Numbered from the stretch's first letter, positions 43,274 through 52,670 are shown. The stretch: DNA of 64,000 bases from Azospirillum brasilense (GCF_008365405.1 NZ_QOKV01000001.1:629333-693332), one strand, 5' to 3'. Translations and numbers: made by a program. The notes: generated from the sequence alone by a model not told the origin.

Positions 43274-44848
43274 TTAAGCGATTTCCCACAGTGTGTTCCG
43301 TGCCGGGGTCGCGGGATCGCCGGCCAGCCGGACGCGGAAACCGATCATGGTGATGTCGTCGCGCTGCGGCCGGTCGCCCTGGAAGCCGGACAGGCTGGCC
43401 TCGATGCGCTCCCTCTGCCGGTCGAGCGGCAGCGCGCTGCACTCCTCGACCACGCCGTGCAGCCGGCGCTTGCCGAAGCTCCGCCCGCGCTCCCCACCGC
43501 ACTGGTCGGTCAACCCGTCGGTGCAGATGTAGAAGGTCTGGTCGGGCTGCAGCGCTAGGCTGTGGTTCGTGAAGGCCGGGGTGGGGCCGGACGCGCGGTA
43601 GCCCAGGCTGCGGCGGTCGGCGCGGATTTCGGTCAATCCATCGGGTCCGGCGATGGCCAGGGGCAGGCGGGCGCCGGCATAAACGAGCCGCCGTTGCCCC
43701 GGCTGGACGTAGCACAGCGCCAGATCCAGCCCGTTGTCGAAGCCGCCCTCCCAGCTTGCCGCGTCGCCGTCCTGGTGCAGCGCCGCCCGGACCTTGTCGT
43801 CCACCGTGGCGAGGAGCGCGGCGGGGTCGGCGGCGCCCATGCCGTCCACCACGTTGTTCAGCACGGCGCTGGCCGTCATCGTCATGAAGGCGCCGGGGAC
43901 CCCGTGGCCCGTGCAGTCGGCCACACCGATCAGGAAGCCGTCCTCGACCTCGCGGTAGTAGTAGAAGTCGCCGCTGACCACGTCGCGCGGGCGCCACAGG
44001 ACGAAATGCTGGGCCAGCCCGCTGTCCAGGACTTCCGGCTTCGGCAGGATCGACGACTGGATCAACTGGGCGTAGTTGATGCTGTCCATGATGCGGCGGT
44101 TGATGTCGGCCAGCGCCTCCGTCCGCTCCTGAACGCGGGATTCCAGGGTCTGGGTGTAGTCCTGGACCGTCTCGGCCATGCGGTTGAAGGTCTTGGTCAG
44201 GACGCCGATCTCGTCCTCCCGCTCGGTGGCGAGGCGGGCGCCGTAATCACCCCGGGAGACCGCCTGGGTCGCCTGGGTCAGCCGCCGCAGCGGGCGGAGC
44301 ACGACGCGGTTCAGCATGACGCTGATGATGGCGATGGCGGTGACCAGGGACAGCAGAAGCAGCCCGACCACCGGCAGCAGCGCGTCCAGCGTGTTGCGGT
44401 GGATCTCCTCCGTCGAATAGAGCAGGCGCAGCGTCCCCACCTGCCGGGTCACCCCGTCGCGCCCGCGCAGATCGATGACTTTCTCGACGGTGGTGGAGTC
44501 GGCGGAGGTTCTGGGGTTGCCGGATACCGCCATCGGCTCGCTGTGCCCCGGCTCGAAGACGGAGACGGCGAGAATGGCCGGGTCTCGCTCGCGCAGGGAA
44601 TCGATGATGTTGCGGACGGCGCGGTCGTCGATTTCCCAGATCGGGTTGGCCAGCGCGTCCGTCTGCATGGCGGCGACCAGCTGCGCCCGCTTCGTCAGCG
44701 CCGAAAACTGCTGGCGCTCCACCACATTGGCCGACACGGCCACCGCGATCACCCCCACGGCGGCGGCGGTGACCAGGATGACGCTGCCGATGCGGGTGAG
44801 CAGCGAACGGTCGCGCCGTCCAACGGCAAGGGAGCGCAGTTCGGTCAC
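43274..44848 (-). CDS. SiaA-like membrane PP2C (SpoIIE-type) phosphatase with HAMP domain
   Basis: A 524-residue inner-membrane phosphatase. Order: first span near 22-42 (ILVTAAAVGVIAVAVSANVV), periplasmic domain about 45-155, second span (LLPVVGLLLLSLVTAIAIIS), HAMP with NRVVLRPLRRLTQATQAVSR, coiled-coil linker (QTLESRVQERTEALADINRR), and PP2C domain from about 270 with SGDFYYYREVEDGFLIGVAD, DCTGHGVPGAFMTM, YICTDGLTDQCGG and RDDITMIGFRV, the metal aspartates intact. It matches SiaA, which dephosphorylates SiaC. GTG 44848 overlaps the upstream binding-protein stop by four bases (GTGA), so that protein likely feeds it. Confidence 0.9.
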   Translation of the reverse strand: MTELRSLAVGRRDRSLLTRIGSVILVTAAAVGVIAVAVSANVVERQQFSALTKRAQLVAAMQTDALANPIWEIDDRAVRNIIDSLRERDPAILAVSVFEPGHSEPMAVSGNPRTSADSTTVEKVIDLRGRDGVTRQVGTLRLLYSTEEIHRNTLDALLPVVGLLLLSLVTAIAIISVMLNRVVLRPLRRLTQATQAVSRGDYGARLATEREDEIGVLTKTFNRMAETVQDYTQTLESRVQERTEALADINRRIMDSINYAQLIQSSILPKPEVLDSGLAQHFVLWRPRDVVSGDFYYYREVEDGFLIGVADCTGHGVPGAFMTMTASAVLNNVVDGMGAADPAALLATVDDKVRAALHQDGDAASWEGGFDNGLDLALCYVQPGQRRLVYAGARLPLAIAGPDGLTEIRADRRSLGYRASGPTPAFTNHSLALQPDQTFYICTDGLTDQCGGERGRSFGKRRLHGVVEECSALPLDRQRERIEASLSGFQGDRPQRDDITMIGFRVRLAGDPATPARNTLWEIA

Positions 44849-45642
44849 GGGGCGATTCCCTGCCGCGTCCACAGCGCCGGAAGAGCGCCGCTGCGCTCCA
44901 ACCGGTCGAGCGTTCCGTTGACCCAGTCGATGCCGAGCGGGCCGTCGCGGCGGACCAGGATGGTGTGCTCGTAGATCTGGTCGGTGCGGTTGGACACCAG
45001 GAGTTGCGGCGCCATGTCGGGGTTGGCCTTCAGGAATTGCGCCAGAAAGGAGCGTGTGACGATGGCCAGCGCGGCGCGCCCGGCGGCAACGCTGCGCACG
45101 TTGCCCTCATGCGTGACGGTCAGGCGGGTGTTGAAGCGCTTTTCGAGGACCTCCGGGTCGGCGGTCATGCCGGCGAAGGCGTAATGGTAGCCGAGCCGTC
45201 CCAGGATCGTCTTGTCGTCCAGCCGGTCGAAATAGCTCTGGTCGACGCCGGGACCGGTCTTGGCGACGAACACCTCCGCATCGTGAAGGAACACTCGAGA
45301 GGCATCCACGGGGCGCCCCTTCCACCCCCAGGCGAGGCTTTCGAAGGCGATCATGTCGAAGCGGCCCCGCTCCATGTCCTCGTAGCGCCGCTGGGGAGAG
45401 GTGCGGACTAGCTCGAATCGGAAGTCGCTCTGCTCCGTGTTCAGAAGGTCGAGCAAAGCCTGCGTCACGCCGCCGCCGGCTTCGGTGACATAGGGCGGGA
45501 ACTCGTACGCGCCGACCTTGACGGTCACCGGCGCAGCCGTGGAGGCCGCGGTTGCCGCAAGGCCGAACGACGGCAGGCCGCTCGCCGTCAATCCGGCGAG
45601 CGCCAAGGCCAGTACCGTCCGGCGGGCAACCGAGTTTGCCAT
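44845..45642 (-). CDS. Periplasmic solute-binding protein (family 3 type)
   Basis: A 265-residue secreted protein of the amino-acid-type binding family. Seen: signal peptide (VLALALAGLTASGLPSFGLA), VKVGAYEFPPYVTEAGGGV, YEDMERGRFDMIAFESLAWG, a second-lobe part RLGYHYAFAGMTADPEVLEK, and ALAIVTRSFLAQFLKAN. No transporter permease or ATPase is encoded nearby, so it serves as a sensor: it probably presents a ligand to the periplasmic domain of the translationally coupled SiaA-like phosphatase. ATG 45642 was chosen because it directly precedes the secretion signal; ATG 45666 would run into an upstream palindrome. Confidence 0.87.
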   Translation of the reverse strand: MANSVARRTVLALALAGLTASGLPSFGLAATAASTAAPVTVKVGAYEFPPYVTEAGGGVTQALLDLLNTEQSDFRFELVRTSPQRRYEDMERGRFDMIAFESLAWGWKGRPVDASRVFLHDAEVFVAKTGPGVDQSYFDRLDDKTILGRLGYHYAFAGMTADPEVLEKRFNTRLTVTHEGNVRSVAAGRAALAIVTRSFLAQFLKANPDMAPQLLVSNRTDQIYEHTILVRRDGPLGIDWVNGTLDRLERSGALPALWTRQGIAP

Positions 45643-45660
45643 CTTCAGCCCCGATGCTGA

Positions 45661-45704
45661 TCGCACGGCCGTGCGAAAAATCTACGCCATGCGAAAAATC
45701 TACG
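45661..45704 (-). promoter_or_regulatory. Palindrome plus 18-bp tandem repeat upstream of the binding-protein/SiaA operon
   Basis: A perfect 16-bp palindrome TCGCACGGCCGTGCGA (45661-45676) is followed by two direct copies of TGCGAAAAATCTACG (45672-45686, 45690-45704; period 18). It lies 19-62 bases before the ATG. It fits a regulator site or an autoregulated promoter; no regulator is proven. Confidence 0.6.
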
Positions 45705-45771
45705 GCATTTTACCAATGTATGCGCGTATGCAGCAATGTTTGTCGTTGAATGCGAACGAGAAATTTCGCCA

Positions 45772-47550
45772 TCAGGCCGCCTCCGTTTCCCGTTCTTCCT
45801 CGGCCAGCGCGCCGATCTCCTCGCCGCTCAGCGTCTCGCGTTCCAGCAGGGAGGCGGTGATCCGCTCCAGCGCGGCGCGGTCGGCGGTCAGGATGCGCCG
45901 GGCGCGCTCCATCCCCTCGTCGGTGATGCGGCGGACCTCCTCGTCGATGCGCCAGGCGGTGCGTTCCGAGCGCACGACGGCGGGGTCGTTGCCGGCGTGG
46001 GCGACATAGCCGATGGCGTCGCTCATGCCCCAGGCGGTGACCATGCGGCGGGCGAGGTCGGTGGCGGCGCGGAAATCGGCCTCCGCCCCGGTGGTGACGG
46101 CGTCCGGGCCGAAGACCAGATCCTCCGCCGCGCGCCCCGCCATGGCGACGGCGATGTCGGCGAGCAGCTTGGCGCGCGACACCGACACGCGGTCGCCTTC
46201 CGGCAGCCGCACCACCATGCCCAGCGCGCGGCCGCGCGGGATGATCGTGGCCTTGTGGATGGGATCGGCCTCCGGGCAGCGGATGGAGACCAGCGCGTGA
46301 CCGGCCTCGTGATAGGCGGTCAGCCGCCGCTCATGGCTGGAGAGGGCGAGGCTGCGCCGCTCGTTGCCCATCAGGACCCGGTCCTTCGCCGCCTCGAAAT
46401 CGGCCATGCCGACGATGACCCGCCCGTTGCGCGCGGCGGACAGAGCGGCCTCGTTGGTCAGGTTGGCCAGCTCCGCGCCGGAGAAGCCGGGCGTGCCCCG
46501 CGCCACCGTGCGGACGCAGACGTCGGGGGCGAGGTGCAGCCGGCCGGTGTGGACGCCCAGGATGGCCTCGCGCCCGGCCACGTCGGGCAGCGCGACATGG
46601 ATGTGGCGGTCGAAGCGGCCCGGCCGGGTCACCGCGGGGTCCAGCATCTCCGCGCGGTTGGTCGCGGCGATCACCACCACCTCGCCGCCGTTCACGATGC
46701 CGTCCATCTCGACCAGGAGCTGGTTCAGGGTCTGCTCCCGCTCCGAATGGGAGTTGGATTCGCCGCGCTTGCCGGCCAGCGCATCCACCTCGTCGATGAA
46801 CAGCAGGCAAGGGGCGGCGGCGCGCGCCGTCTTGAAGACGCTGCGCACCCGCGCGGCACCCAGCCCGACGAACATCTCCACGAAGTCGGAACCGGAAACG
46901 GTGAAGAAGGGAACGCCGGCCTCGCCCGCCGCGGCCTTGGCCAGCATGGTCTTGCCGGTGCCCGGCGGGCCGACCAGCAGGATGCCCTTGGGCACGCGGG
47001 CGCCGGCCATCGCGAAGCGGCGCGGGTCGCGCAGGAACTCGACGGTCTCGCGAAGCTCGTCCTTCGCCTCGTCCACCCCGGCGACGTCGGCGAAGACGGT
47101 GCCGGTGTCGCGCGGGCGGACGCGGGTGGCCCGGCTGCCGCCGAGGAACTGCCCGCCGCTGAGCAGCAGCGCGCCGATCAGCAGGCCGATCACAAGGAAG
47201 GGCGCCAGCTTCTCCAAAACCGAGACGGTGCCGGAGACCAGCCCGCCGGCCTCCTCCTCGAAGGCGATGGCGATCTTGCGCCCGCGCAGTTCCTTCAGCA
47301 GGTCGTCGGTGACCGGAACGACGACGCGCAGCCGCTGGCCGTCCGGCGTGACGGCGTGCGCCCCGTCGCCGCGGAAGGTGACCGAGGCGATGTCCCCCCG
47401 TTCGGCCGCCGCCACCAAGTCGCTGTAGGTCGCGACCTCCTCGGCGCCGTCCCGCGCGTAGTCGGTCCAGGCCGCGAAGGCGAACCAGCCAAGCAGAAGC
47501 GCAGCAACAACGGCGGCGGCGATCAGATACTTTTTCGGGATCGGCGGCAT
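45772..47550 (-). CDS. FtsH-type ATP-dependent zinc metalloprotease
   Basis: Membrane AAA+ protease of the FtsH family. 592 residues, somewhat short. Seen: first span 8-28, small periplasmic domain about 35-112, second span 113-131, AAA domain with FADVAGVDEAKDELRETVEF, Walker A GPPGTGKT at 194-201, pore loop SDFVEMFVGLGAARV, Walker B LLFIDEVDALAG, SRH with DPAVTRPGRFDRH, zinc site HEAGH at 414-418 and the third ligand in GAEADF. The sequence differs from housekeeping FtsH in many consensus places (LGAARVRSVF, AEMLDPAV), so it is probably a second paralogue. It ends after 105 residues of C-terminal helices. Neighbours give no client. Confidence 0.93.
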   Translation of the reverse strand: MPPIPKKYLIAAAVVAALLLGWFAFAAWTDYARDGAEEVATYSDLVAAAERGDIASVTFRGDGAHAVTPDGQRLRVVVPVTDDLLKELRGRKIAIAFEEEAGGLVSGTVSVLEKLAPFLVIGLLIGALLLSGGQFLGGSRATRVRPRDTGTVFADVAGVDEAKDELRETVEFLRDPRRFAMAGARVPKGILLVGPPGTGKTMLAKAAAGEAGVPFFTVSGSDFVEMFVGLGAARVRSVFKTARAAAPCLLFIDEVDALAGKRGESNSHSEREQTLNQLLVEMDGIVNGGEVVVIAATNRAEMLDPAVTRPGRFDRHIHVALPDVAGREAILGVHTGRLHLAPDVCVRTVARGTPGFSGAELANLTNEAALSAARNGRVIVGMADFEAAKDRVLMGNERRSLALSSHERRLTAYHEAGHALVSIRCPEADPIHKATIIPRGRALGMVVRLPEGDRVSVSRAKLLADIAVAMAGRAAEDLVFGPDAVTTGAEADFRAATDLARRMVTAWGMSDAIGYVAHAGNDPAVVRSERTAWRIDEEVRRITDEGMERARRILTADRAALERITASLLERETLSGEEIGALAEEERETEAA

Positions 47551-47687
47551 GGCGTCCTACGAAGGCGGTGAAAACCGTTTCCGGCACATCATCGTCATTG
47601 ATGAAGGCGCCACCGCCCCGCATCAACCGCATTCGGTCCAGGACTTTTCTTTGACCTAGAAGTGACGAGAGGGTTAACGGCCTGGAG

Positions 47688-48647
47688 TCACTCCAGGCCG
47701 GCCTTCTTGCGCACGTCGTAGCTGCGCGTCCGCGACCACTCCTCCATGAACTTGACCAGTTCGGCATCGGGCGGGTCGGGGAGGACGACCTTCAGCTTCA
47801 CATACTGGTCGCCGGCCTGCTTGGTCGCCTGGTTCATGACGCCCTTGCCGCGCAGCCGCAGGGTGGAGCCGGTGTTGGCCCCCGGCTGGATCTTCAGCGC
47901 GACCGGACCGCTGACGGTGGGCACGCGGATGGTAGCGCCGAGAACCGCTTCGTTCAGGGTGATCGGCACCTCGACATGGATGTCGGAGCCCTGGCGGGTG
48001 AAGAAGGGGTGCGCCTCGACATGGACCTCGACGATGGCGTCGCCCGCCCCGAAGCCGCCGGCACCGGGAAGCCCCTGGCCCTTCAGCCGCAGTTTCGCCT
48101 GATCCTCCGTCCCCGGAGGAACGGCGACGTCGATGCTCTTGCCGTTGGACAGGCTGATGCGCCGCTTGGTGCCCTGCGCCGCCTCGACGAAGGGCACGGA
48201 AACCGAATAATTGATGTCGCTGCCGCGCGACCGGGAGCCGCCACCTCCTCCGGCACCGGCGCCGCCCGCCGCTCCGCCGCGCTTGCGCCCGCCGCTGAAC
48301 AGGTCCGAGAACCAGTCCTCGCCGCCGAAGAAGGAATCGTCGCCGGTACCGCCGCCGGCCCCGCTGTAGGCGCGGCTGCGCCCGGCGTTGGCGCGGGAGC
48401 GGCCGCCGAAACCGTGGTGCCGCTCCTGGCCGGAGGCGTCGATCTCGCCGCGGTCGAAGCGGGCGCGCTTGTCGGAATCCGACAGCAGCGTGTAGGCCGC
48501 CGAGATTTCCTTGAAGCGCTCCTCGTTCGCGGCGTTGCCGGGCTTCAGGTCGGGGTGGAACTCCTTGGCGAGCTTGCGGTACGCCTTCTTGATGTCGTCG
48601 GCGCTCGCGGAGCGGGGGAGGCCGAGGATTTGATAAGGGTCACGCAT
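47688..48647 (-). CDS. CbpA/DnaJ-like co-chaperone without zinc finger
   Basis: A 319-residue Hsp40 of type II. Seen: J domain at 1-70 with YQILGLPRSASADDIKKAYR, KEFHPDLKPGN with the HPD triad, then a glycine-rich linker (FGGRSRANAGRSRAYSGAGG) and the two substrate-binding beta domains from about 150 (VPFVEAAQGTKRRISLSNGK, VEAHPFFTRQGSDIHVEVPI, IRVPTVSGPVALKIQPGANT, LRLRGKG). No zinc-binding CxxCxGxG repeats, hence CbpA rather than DnaJ. ATG 48647 was chosen; a GTG three codons earlier is possible. It may deliver clients to DnaK; the nearby FtsH paralogue is leftward of it. Confidence 0.91.
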   Translation of the reverse strand: MRDPYQILGLPRSASADDIKKAYRKLAKEFHPDLKPGNAANEERFKEISAAYTLLSDSDKRARFDRGEIDASGQERHHGFGGRSRANAGRSRAYSGAGGGTGDDSFFGGEDWFSDLFSGGRKRGGAAGGAGAGGGGGSRSRGSDINYSVSVPFVEAAQGTKRRISLSNGKSIDVAVPPGTEDQAKLRLKGQGLPGAGGFGAGDAIVEVHVEAHPFFTRQGSDIHVEVPITLNEAVLGATIRVPTVSGPVALKIQPGANTGSTLRLRGKGVMNQATKQAGDQYVKLKVVLPDPPDAELVKFMEEWSRTRSYDVRKKAGLE

Positions 48648-48695
48648 GCTTTCCACGGACAGAGTTATTCCACCCCGAAGCCCGGGGATAAGGCG

Positions 48696-49151
48696 TTACG
48701 AATTGGCGACGATCTTCCACGTACCATCGGCCTGTTTGCAAGCGGTTCCGTAGGCCAATTCGGTCTGGCTCCTTGTGGTTACCGTTTGATGGAACTCCCG
48801 GCAATACTGACCGGCGTTGTTGTAGCCCTCGCGCGTCGTGGTCAGCGAGCCGTAATGGCCCGTCGCCGGGTTGGTCCAGCCCACCTTGTCGCCGATCGGG
48901 GCGGCATAGGCGCGCTTGGCCGCGGTTTCGGCGGCGGCGGCGTCCGACGGCTGGATCGCGGCGCCGCCGATGAAGGCGCCCAGCAGCGGGCCGGTGCCCG
49001 AGGAGGCGACCTTGCCCGACGCGTTGCCATAGGTCGACGAGATCCGGCCGCCGACGGTCTCCGCGTTCTTGGTGGCTTCCTGCGAGGTGCTGACGCAACC
49101 CGCAAGCAGGGCGATCGCCATCGCCGCCGGGACGAGCTTCTTCACGAACAT
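48696..49151 (-). CDS. Lipoprotein with surface-antigen-like C-terminal domain
   Basis: A 151-residue putative outer-membrane lipoprotein. Seen: signal peptide (VPAAMAIALLAGC) with lipobox LAGC and lipidated Cys19, then a glycine segment (SSGTGPLLGAFIGGAAI) like the 2TM glycine zipper of 17-kDa antigens, and a C-terminal domain with REGYNNAGQYCREFHQTVTT and ACKQADGTWKIV, the pattern of the rickettsial 17-kDa/surface-antigen family. The two cysteines may form a disulfide. ATG 49151 was chosen as start of the signal peptide. Divergent from pdxH across 181 bases. Confidence 0.85.
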   Translation of the reverse strand: MFVKKLVPAAMAIALLAGCVSTSQEATKNAETVGGRISSTYGNASGKVASSGTGPLLGAFIGGAAIQPSDAAAAETAAKRAYAAPIGDKVGWTNPATGHYGSLTTTREGYNNAGQYCREFHQTVTTRSQTELAYGTACKQADGTWKIVANS

Positions 49152-49332
49152 CGATGCTGCCTCGAAAGGTTGGGAGCCGGCATGCCTTGCTTCTGGCGCA
49201 CCGGTGGACACTCATATATGCGAGGCTATCCTATCTGTGAATTGGGCATATTTGTGAACTGGGAAGACGCCGTGACCGGCGCCGAAACCCAACGTTGAAA
49301 CTATGGGCCTACGGCCGCGCGACGAGGGGACA

Positions 49333-49944
49333 ATGAGCGAATCCAACGACCGGGACCCGTACGCCCTGTTCCAGGACTGGATGGACGAGGCCACCCGCAG
49401 CGAGATCAACGATCCCAACGCCATGGCGCTGGCCACCGCCGACGCGCAGGGGGCGCCGTCGGTGCGCATGGTGCTTCTGAAGGGCATCGATCCGCGCGGA
49501 TTCGTCTTCTACACCAACACGGAAAGCCGCAAGGGCGAACAACTCCTGGCCAATGCCAACGCCGCGCTGTGCTTCCACTGGAAGACCCTCAAGCGCCAGG
49601 TCCGCGTCGAGGGCGCGGTGGAGCCGGTGTCCGACTCCGAAGCCGACGCCTATTTCGAAAGCCGCCCGCGGGAAAGCCGCATCGGCGCCTGGGCGTCGCA
49701 GCAGTCGCGCCCCCTGGAGGGACGGTTCGAGTTGGAGAAGCGGGTCGCCCAGTTCGCCGCCAAGTTCGGCCTGGGCGCCGTTCCCCGCCCGCCGCACTGG
49801 ACCGGATTCCGCATCCTGCCGCGGCGAATCGAGTTCTGGCAGGACCGTCCCTTCCGCCTGCACGAGCGGACTCTGTATCTGCGTGAAGGCGACCCGGCGG
49901 CGCAGGAGACGGCGCGCTGGACGACGGAACGTCTTTTCCCCTAA
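49333..49944 (+). CDS. pdxH: Pyridoxamine 5'-phosphate oxidase
   Basis: FMN-dependent enzyme that makes pyridoxal 5'-phosphate, the last step of vitamin B6 synthesis and salvage. 203 residues. Seen: [89 protein letters not shown], and [15 protein letters not shown], with RLxP-type residues that bind PLP phosphate in [15 protein letters not shown] 49333 follows GGGGA. Divergent from the lipoprotein gene; the region between holds a 17-base-spaced direct repeat (TGTGAATTGGG, TGTGAACTGGG). Confidence 0.95.
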   Translation: MSESNDRDPYALFQDWMDEATRSEINDPNAMALATADAQGAPSVRMVLLKGIDPRGFVFYTNTESRKGEQLLANANAALCFHWKTLKRQVRVEGAVEPVSDSEADAYFESRPRESRIGAWASQQSRPLEGRFELEKRVAQFAAKFGLGAVPRPPHWTGFRILPRRIEFWQDRPFRLHERTLYLREGDPAAQETARWTTERLFP

Positions 49945-49978
49945 AGGACGAGTGTCGTCATCACATAAGAAGACACTC

Positions 49979-50914
49979 ATGAGCGAAGCGCGTTCGCACC
50001 GGCTGCGCCGGTACGCCACCTACGCCAGCGTGTCGGTGTCCCTCACGCTGATTCTGGCGAAGTTGGCGGCCTATCTGGCGACCGACTCGGTCAGCATCCT
50101 GTCGTCGCTGATCGACTCCAGCACGGACATGCTGGCGTCGGTGGTGACACTGCTCGGGGTGCGGACGGCGCTGCGCCCGCCGGACGAGGCGCACCGCTTC
50201 GGCCACGGCAAGGCCGAGGCGCTGGCCGCGCTGGCCCAGGCCGCCTTCATCGGCGGTTCCGCCCTGTTCCTGACCATCGAAGCGGTGCGCCGTCTCATCA
50301 CCCCGCAGCCGGTGGGCGAGGGGGCGGTGGGCATCGCCGTGATGCTGCTGTCCATCCTGCTGACCGCCGGCCTGATCACCTTCCAGCGCCATGTGGTGAC
50401 GGCCACCGGCTCGGTCGCGGTGGGAGCGGACCGGCTGCACTACTCCGGCGACCTGCTGATGAACGCGGCGGTCATCCTGGCGATCCTGCTGACCGGCTGG
50501 ACCGGAATCACCGCCTTCGATCCACTGTTCGGGCTGGGCATCGCCGCCTTTCTGCTCTATGGCGCCCGCAAGGTCGCGAAGGAGGCGCTGAACGTGCTGA
50601 TGGACCGGGAACTGCCGGCGGAGGAGCGGGAGCGCATCGCGGCGCTGGTGACGGCGCAACCGGACGTCGCGGGGATGCACGACCTGCGCACCCGCAGCTC
50701 CGGCGTCGGTGCCTTCATCGAACTGCATTTGGAACTCGACCCCTCGCTGACGGTCGCCAAGGCGCACGACATCACCGACCGGGTGGAGCACCGCCTGAAG
50801 GAAGCCTTCCCTGGTGCCGAGGTCCTGATTCACCAGGAACCTGCCGGATTGCAGGACGAGCGGCTGGATCATCGCATCGCCGACGGACGCGTCGTCGAGG
50901 ACGGTGCGGGTTGA
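49979..50914 (+). CDS. Cation diffusion facilitator (FieF/YiiP-like) efflux protein
   Basis: Inner-membrane proton/metal antiporter, 311 residues with six spans and a cytoplasmic C-terminal domain. Seen: span 2 with SLIDSSTDMLASVVTLLGV (the DxxxD zinc site A), HRFGHGKAEALAALAQAA, span 5 with GADRLHYSGDLLMNAAVILA (HxxxD of site A), the cytosolic site with EERERIAALVTAQPDVAGMH and LHLELDPSLTVAKAHDITDR, and VLIHQEP at the end. This site A arrangement (DD-HD) fits zinc, iron or cadmium. 34 bases after pdxH. Confidence 0.92.
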   Translation: MSEARSHRLRRYATYASVSVSLTLILAKLAAYLATDSVSILSSLIDSSTDMLASVVTLLGVRTALRPPDEAHRFGHGKAEALAALAQAAFIGGSALFLTIEAVRRLITPQPVGEGAVGIAVMLLSILLTAGLITFQRHVVTATGSVAVGADRLHYSGDLLMNAAVILAILLTGWTGITAFDPLFGLGIAAFLLYGARKVAKEALNVLMDRELPAEERERIAALVTAQPDVAGMHDLRTRSSGVGAFIELHLELDPSLTVAKAHDITDRVEHRLKEAFPGAEVLIHQEPAGLQDERLDHRIADGRVVEDGAG

Positions 50915-51076
50915 CGCTTTCTCCGCCTTCGGTTGCGAACGGGTTACCGGAGCGCAATAATTGAGCACATTGCCATTTAGAATGACCCTTCCTCCGTTGC
51001 GCAATTGTAAGGGTTCGGTAATAATTGCATTGGATTTTAGCGCTTTGCGCATTCTTGTGAAACGGATGGCGGGAAA

Positions 51077-52468
51077 ATGGACAGTGCGTTCGGCGGCCGC
51101 TCTCATCTGATCGCGGACATTGCCACCGAAGCGGGCAATCTCGGCATCGAGATCGCGGACATCGCGGGCCATGTGGAGGAGGTCAACGGCCGCCTCGGCC
51201 ATCAGGCCAACGTTTTCGCGCAGTTGCGCGGCACCGGGAACAAGATGTCGGAGAGCACGCAGCGCATCTCCGCCGCCGCCACCGTGGCGCGTTCCGTGAC
51301 CGAGCAGGCCCGGCAGGAGGTCGAATCCTCCCACGACCGGGTGCAGCGGTCGATGGACGACATCCATGCCCTCGTCGCCGCGGTGGGGGGCATCGAGGGG
51401 CAGATCGCCGGCCTTCAGGAGGCGCTCGACCGCGTGGGCCGGGTTGCCAAGGAAATCTTCGTCATCGCCAAGCAGACCAACCTGCTGGCGCTCAACGCGA
51501 CCATCGAGGCGGCCCGCGCCGGTGAGGCCGGGCGCGGCTTCGCCGTGGTGGCGAACGAGGTGAAGGCCCTGTCCAAGAAGACCAGCGAGGCGACGACGGA
51601 GATCGACGCCACGCTGAAATACCTCAACGACCAGGCGCAGCGCCTGATGGCCGAAAGCGCGTCCAGCGCCGGGAAGGCCCGCGCGGTGAGCGAGGGCACG
51701 ACCGCCATCGGCGCCGTTATCGAAACGGTCGGCCGGGCCATGTCGGAACTGAACGGCGAGACGGACAAGATCGACGCGGCCTCCTCCGAGATCGGCGCCA
51801 ACTGCGAGGAGCTGCAGCACGAGATCGACGACCTCGCGGTCGGCGTGCAGCTGTCCAGCGACAATCTGGCCCAGGCGCGCGACCGCGTGAACACGCTGGT
51901 CGGGATGAGCGAGCGGCTGATCGGCATCACCGCCGAGCTGGACGTGGAGACGGTGGACACGCCGTTCATCCGGCTGGTTTGCGACGCCGCGTCGCGCATC
52001 TCCGCCGATTTCGAAGATGCGATGTCGCGTGGCGAGGTTCGCGAAGGCGACCTGTTCGACAGCAATTACCAGCCCATCCCCGGCTCCAACCCGCAGCAGC
52101 ACATGACCCGCTTCACGGAGTTCTGTGACCGCATGCTGCCGAGGGTGCTCGACTCGCTGCTGGGGCAAAGCGAACGCATCGTCTTTTGCGTGGCGGTCGA
52201 TTCCAATGGCTACCTGCCGACCCACAACCGCAGGTTCAGCCAGCCGCAGGGGGCCGACCCGACGTGGAACGCGGCCAACTGCCGCAACCGCCGCATCTTC
52301 AACGACCGCGTCGGTCTGGCCGCCGGGCGCAGCACGAAGCCGTTCCTGCTTCAGACCTACCGGCGCGACATGGGGGGCGGCCAGTACGCCCTGATGAAGG
52401 ACGTGTCCGCTCCGATCACCGTGCGCGGACGCCATTGGGGTGGTCTGCGTCTGGCCTACAAGGTCTGA
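51077..52468 (+). CDS. Soluble methyl-accepting chemotaxis protein with C-terminal sensor
   Basis: A 463-residue cytoplasmic chemoreceptor with no membrane span. N-terminal coiled-coil signalling part (about 1-290) with the hairpin tip [20 protein letters not shown]-type sequence and [21 protein letters not shown]-terminal sensory domain about 300-463 ([71 protein letters not shown]) of a type seen in alphaproteobacterial receptors; ligand unknown. The order is the reverse of canonical receptors. Start ATG 51077. The 162-base upstream region is A/T-rich with two AATAATTG copies. Confidence 0.9.
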   Translation: MDSAFGGRSHLIADIATEAGNLGIEIADIAGHVEEVNGRLGHQANVFAQLRGTGNKMSESTQRISAAATVARSVTEQARQEVESSHDRVQRSMDDIHALVAAVGGIEGQIAGLQEALDRVGRVAKEIFVIAKQTNLLALNATIEAARAGEAGRGFAVVANEVKALSKKTSEATTEIDATLKYLNDQAQRLMAESASSAGKARAVSEGTTAIGAVIETVGRAMSELNGETDKIDAASSEIGANCEELQHEIDDLAVGVQLSSDNLAQARDRVNTLVGMSERLIGITAELDVETVDTPFIRLVCDAASRISADFEDAMSRGEVREGDLFDSNYQPIPGSNPQQHMTRFTEFCDRMLPRVLDSLLGQSERIVFCVAVDSNGYLPTHNRRFSQPQGADPTWNAANCRNRRIFNDRVGLAAGRSTKPFLLQTYRRDMGGGQYALMKDVSAPITVRGRHWGGLRLAYKV

Positions 52469-52670
52469 CCCGGGGCCGGGGATCTGCATACCGGGGGATG
52501 ACATTGCGCCGCAGGGGGCGACGCTGTTCCGGTTGGCATTCTGTGTTGCGGATTTGTGATTGCGTCGATTCAATGCGGCTCGGGTGGGTTGCGGATGATT
52601 GAGTGAGCCAATGAATGGCTGGTCGGTCATCCTTGGGGGTCGTCACCGATGATCCTTGGAGGTGATGTTC

